Assembly (NCBI GenBank): GCA_023394615.1
Contig: JAEXAI010000015.1
Span: forward strand, 1 to 64,000
DNA: 64,000 nucleotides
Source: Actinomycetes bacterium
GTDB taxonomy: Bacteria; Actinomycetota; Coriobacteriia; Coriobacteriales; Eggerthellaceae
Direction of reading: 5' to 3'
Positions 62,501 to 64,000 of this stretch are shown piece by piece; positions within the stretch are counted from its first letter, which is position 1, and each line of letters begins with the position of its first letter. A model generated the notes under the pieces. The model saw nothing but the letters and a program-made list of their open reading frames with translations, ran no database searches and was not told where the DNA came from. The translations under genes were made by a program, and so were the position numbers.

Positions 62501-62664
62501 GTTCCAATCTGCGTGCTTATCAGGTGAAAATCTATAAAGCCACAGCCGAGAACTCGCCGTACGGCAATCCATGCCCTTGTGACAGCAATGGCACCGAGAT
62601 CATCCACACCTCCGATGACCCTCGTCTGAAGGAATGGCTACCGACATACGAAGGAAGGGAGTAG
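59596..62664 (+). CDS. Tat-exported molybdopterin (bis-MGD) oxidoreductase, catalytic subunit
   Basis: 1022 residues from ATG 59596 (GGAGGA upstream). The twin-arginine signal is MSRRSFVKAAAITG. The Fe-S motif is C58-x2-C61-x4-C66 with a further Cys at 93 or 94. The likely Mo ligand is Cys188 (AWQICKGPRHFATT), matching the Cys/Sec position of formate dehydrogenase rather than the Ser of DmsA. Pterin-binding regions include ALDNLVGITGNMDTPGGNRG and a C-terminal barrel (YFHSEHRQLPWCRELWP and INPKTAAEYDIKQGDWVWIET). The substrate is unknown. Gut relatives include reductases and catechol dehydroxylases. Forms a complex with the next two products. Confidence 0.9.
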   Translation: MENTLSMSRRSFVKAAAITGAAAAAFGSAAPSALAIGSKDNTYSEASGKESVAVKTCCRGCGKMECGVKVIVQNGRAIRVEGDEGAFQSMGNCCTKSQSSIQAAYHPDRLHYPMKRTNPKGEEPGWQRVSWDEAIKGVVDGLMAVKSKYGGPAIACQVGTSRVWCMHSESVLKNLLETPNNLEAWQICKGPRHFATTMVSQFAMSWMETITRPKVFVQWAGASELSNYDDSCRTTVDVASRADVHISVDPRMANLGKEADYWQNLRPGTDGALALAWTNVIIKKKLYDEIYTKKWTNAPFLVCEDIEPSGFPSVRTDGSYFDVKTRLLKESDVKEGGSPYKFLVYDNNWQKLQAQGITHEYGQFTWFNADQEGVIDETGGFWEGENYDSDKAYQGREAAQDNLLPGQIQGWLPDLQGFDPAIDPALDGEFQITLKDGKTHTVKPVWEHYKARAAEFDLDTASEITGIPADQIEAAATAYGTRIDPSTGYGNGGIQYMLAQEHACNAIQNSRALDNLVGITGNMDTPGGNRGPTVVPIDGDLQGFSAWMTGASTPPHDVNVKQLGNENFPLLSWWQYWCDGSTLWDAMLTGDPYPVRALWNESGNFMSQCNTKVAWEALCSLDFYVDLNLWHTPQNDTADYILPVAHWIELNSPRASQGSAGAMGATVKCVNPPAEATYDPEIVMAVAKQMNVPWTTEEGNEWPDIEWQLGDAIKLLSDDELTRTSWHVEGGKPTYTRTGKPYSELTPKYKTWDEYIEAFQEHGWWQAKEIDPRNWGTYRRYQTGAMRARDRIWARMDYTAGKGVGDWKPGWFTPTMKQEIWSTVMESHHPDHDEWFIPSWKEPPHGPKDGDRIKEYPLTATTGRRIPVYFHSEHRQLPWCRELWPVPRVEINPKTAAEYDIKQGDWVWIETEWGKIREVADLYYGVDESVVNLEHTWWYPEVQDAGHGWQFSTVNQLIDHHAQDPHSGSSNLRAYQVKIYKATAENSPYGNPCPCDSNGTEIIHTSDDPRLKEWLPTYEGRE

Positions 62665-62667
62665 ACG

Positions 62668-63303
62668 ATGACTCAGAAAGCAATCATCACCGACCTCAAT
62701 CGGTGCGTGGGCTGCTTGGCTTGCTCGGTTGCATGCAAGGCGCTGAACAATGTGCCTATCGGCAACTACTGGAACAAAGTGGTCCGCGTGGGGCCTACCC
62801 CGAACAAAGGCGGCAGTGGCACATGGCCCGATGTTTACATGTACTTCCTGCCGATTTCCTGCCAGCATTGCGAAAACCCCGAATGCGTGCAGGTGTGCCC
62901 GACAGGTGCCAGTCACAAAACGGCTGACGGAACGGTGCAAATTGACAAGGAGAAATGCATCGGCTGTCAGTTCTGCGTTATGAGCTGCCCCTACGGCGTT
63001 CGCTATCTGAATGCCGAGGAGCGCGTGGTTGAAAAGTGCACCCTGTGCGAGCAGAAGCTGAACCAGGGCGAACTTCCGCAATGCGTTTCGCAATGCGGCG
63101 GCAATGCCCGTTGGGTGGGAGACATCGATGCCGGTTATGATTCGTTTGTGGGGTCGTTTGATTCTGCCAACGAACAGCGCAAGATGGTCGAGTTTCTCGA
63201 GGACTTCAAAGATTCAGACGTGTATCACTTGCCCGATGCCGGCAACAAGCCGTCGTTCGCATACATTCTACGCCGTCACGAGTGGCAGGGAGGTGGTCAA
63301 TAA
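62668..63303 (+). CDS. DmsB-type four-cluster Fe-S subunit
   Basis: 211 residues, three bases after the catalytic gene. Four Cys groups are seen: CVGCLACSVACK, CQHCENPECVQVCPTGA, CIGCQFCVMSCPYG and CTLCEQKL...CVSQCGG. It passes electrons from the membrane anchor to the catalytic subunit. No signal peptide is present, so it is carried out with the Tat-exported partner. Overlaps the anchor gene by TAATG. Confidence 0.93.
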   Translation: MTQKAIITDLNRCVGCLACSVACKALNNVPIGNYWNKVVRVGPTPNKGGSGTWPDVYMYFLPISCQHCENPECVQVCPTGASHKTADGTVQIDKEKCIGCQFCVMSCPYGVRYLNAEERVVEKCTLCEQKLNQGELPQCVSQCGGNARWVGDIDAGYDSFVGSFDSANEQRKMVEFLEDFKDSDVYHLPDAGNKPSFAYILRRHEWQGGGQ

Positions 63304-64000
63304 TGGCAACGCAATGGCCTTTGGTTCTATTCACGTTTTTCATTTGTCTGTCGTGCGGCATCTTCGCCGTGTTGGCCTACCTTTCTCTTAAGGGCAAGGG
63401 GGAGGCTATACAGCTTCCCGGGTCTATTGCCGTTCTGGTCACGCTGGCCATCGGCGGCATCGCGGTATTCTTTCACTTGCAGCACTGGGAGCGAATCTTC
63501 AACGGCTTTGGCCATATCACCAGTGGCATCACCCACGAGCTGATTGGGTGCGTGGTCATCGGTGTACTTGTGGTTATCTGGATTGTCCTGCTGCGCACCA
63601 ACCGTCCTATTACGAAAGGGCTTGCGTGGGTGACTATCATCTGTGCTGCAGCAATGGTGGCTGTGACCGGGCATTCCTATATGATGCCATCGCGTCCTGC
63701 ATGGGGTATCGATCTGGTCGTGTACTACCTAGCTGAAGCGTGCTTGCTCGGCTCGGTAGGTGTGTGGGCCATCGCTGCTTGGAAAAAGGACGAGGATGCG
63801 ATTGCGATGAGCATCGACTTCACGTTCGTCAGCTCAATTCTTCAGTTGGTCGGTATCGCATTTTACGTCATTTGCACAGCGTTTTCGAAGGTAACGAATT
63901 ATGCTTATTATGCCGATCCCACCAGAATCACCACGACGCCAGTGCATGTGGACAGCCTGCTTGGTGAAATGGTGTCGGGTTCTGGTGCTGCGATGTTCTG
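63303..64000 (+). CDS. DmsC-like membrane anchor (3' partial)
   Basis: About 232 residues are visible before the window ends. The ATG overlaps the DmsB-type stop. Successive membrane helices (TFFICLSCGIFAVLAYLSL, LVTLAIGGIAVFFHLQHW and further) follow the DmsC pattern, including the loop HLQHWERIFNGFGHITSGITHELIG. It takes electrons from menaquinol and passes them to the Fe-S subunit. Confidence 0.88.
   Translation, partial: MATQWPLVLFTFFICLSCGIFAVLAYLSLKGKGEAIQLPGSIAVLVTLAIGGIAVFFHLQHWERIFNGFGHITSGITHELIGCVVIGVLVVIWIVLLRTNRPITKGLAWVTIICAAAMVAVTGHSYMMPSRPAWGIDLVVYYLAEACLLGSVGVWAIAAWKKDEDAIAMSIDFTFVSSILQLVGIAFYVICTAFSKVTNYAYYADPTRITTTPVHVDSLLGEMVSGSGAAMF

Overview
The window looks like the chromosome of an anaerobic, gut-type actinobacterium of the Coriobacteriia, most probably family Eggerthellaceae. 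The reasons are the fairly high GC content, a Tat-exported molybdopterin oxidoreductase with DmsB/DmsC-type partners, a LuxR-type regulator with a twelve-helix membrane half, several Fe-S electron carriers, and the general gene style. I cannot fix genus or species from sequence alone. No rRNA, tRNA, CRISPR array or prophage was seen. Genes are densely packed, often with 4-bp ATGA overlaps.

Layout. 1-2.5 kb: the end of a large cell-wall surface protein and a small membrane protein. 2.7-6.5 kb: guaB (IMP dehydrogenase of an unusual type), an exported RlpA-like protein and a sodium:amino-acid symporter. 6.5-13 kb: an accessory patch with a DUF4143 ATPase and two toxin-antitoxin (TA) modules on either side of leuS. 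13-19.6 kb: a SWIM/SNF2 helicase, a SanA-like protein, and a molybdate pair (TOBE protein and HTH/PBP-like regulator). 19.8-28.7 kb: an atypical Nramp-family transporter, a DMT transporter fused to an acetyltransferase, and a 5-oxoproline cluster (pxpA, D-glutamate cyclase-like gene, accC, accB, pxpC, pxpB). 29-34.6 kb: two tandem TSUP permeases, NAD(P)H-hydrate epimerase, an aminotransferase and a zinc-ribbon membrane protein. 35-41.6 kb: a CDF metal exporter, a DUF134 regulator, ferritin, an iron-containing alcohol dehydrogenase, a third TA module inserted beside a small membrane-protein gene, and an RlmD-like rRNA methyltransferase. 41.7-45.6 kb: a GGDEF/degenerate-EAL protein and a surface 5'-nucleotidase. 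45.9-50.5 kb: a potassium-uptake operon (two short TrkA-like subunits, TrkH, a short KdpD-like kinase, KdpE).

50.5-64 kb is the most interesting region. A molybdoenzyme operon (catalytic subunit, four-cluster Fe-S subunit, membrane anchor running off the window) is divergently transcribed from a tight eight-gene operon. That operon encodes, in order of transcription, a degenerate UvrD-like helicase homologue, an uncharacterised protein, a TorD-type chaperone, a NapG-like and a NapH-like ferredoxin protein, a multi-cluster Fe-S protein, a Cys-rich U32/TIM-barrel-like protein and the LuxR-type membrane regulator. Together these look like one respiratory module: a sensor, a maturation chaperone, a membrane quinol-to-Fe-S electron path and an exported reductase whose substrate cannot be read from the sequence.

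Starts were often moved downstream of the longest open frame when a ribosome-binding site, a membrane segment or operon overlap supported it. All family names are from my own recognition of motifs, with no database search.
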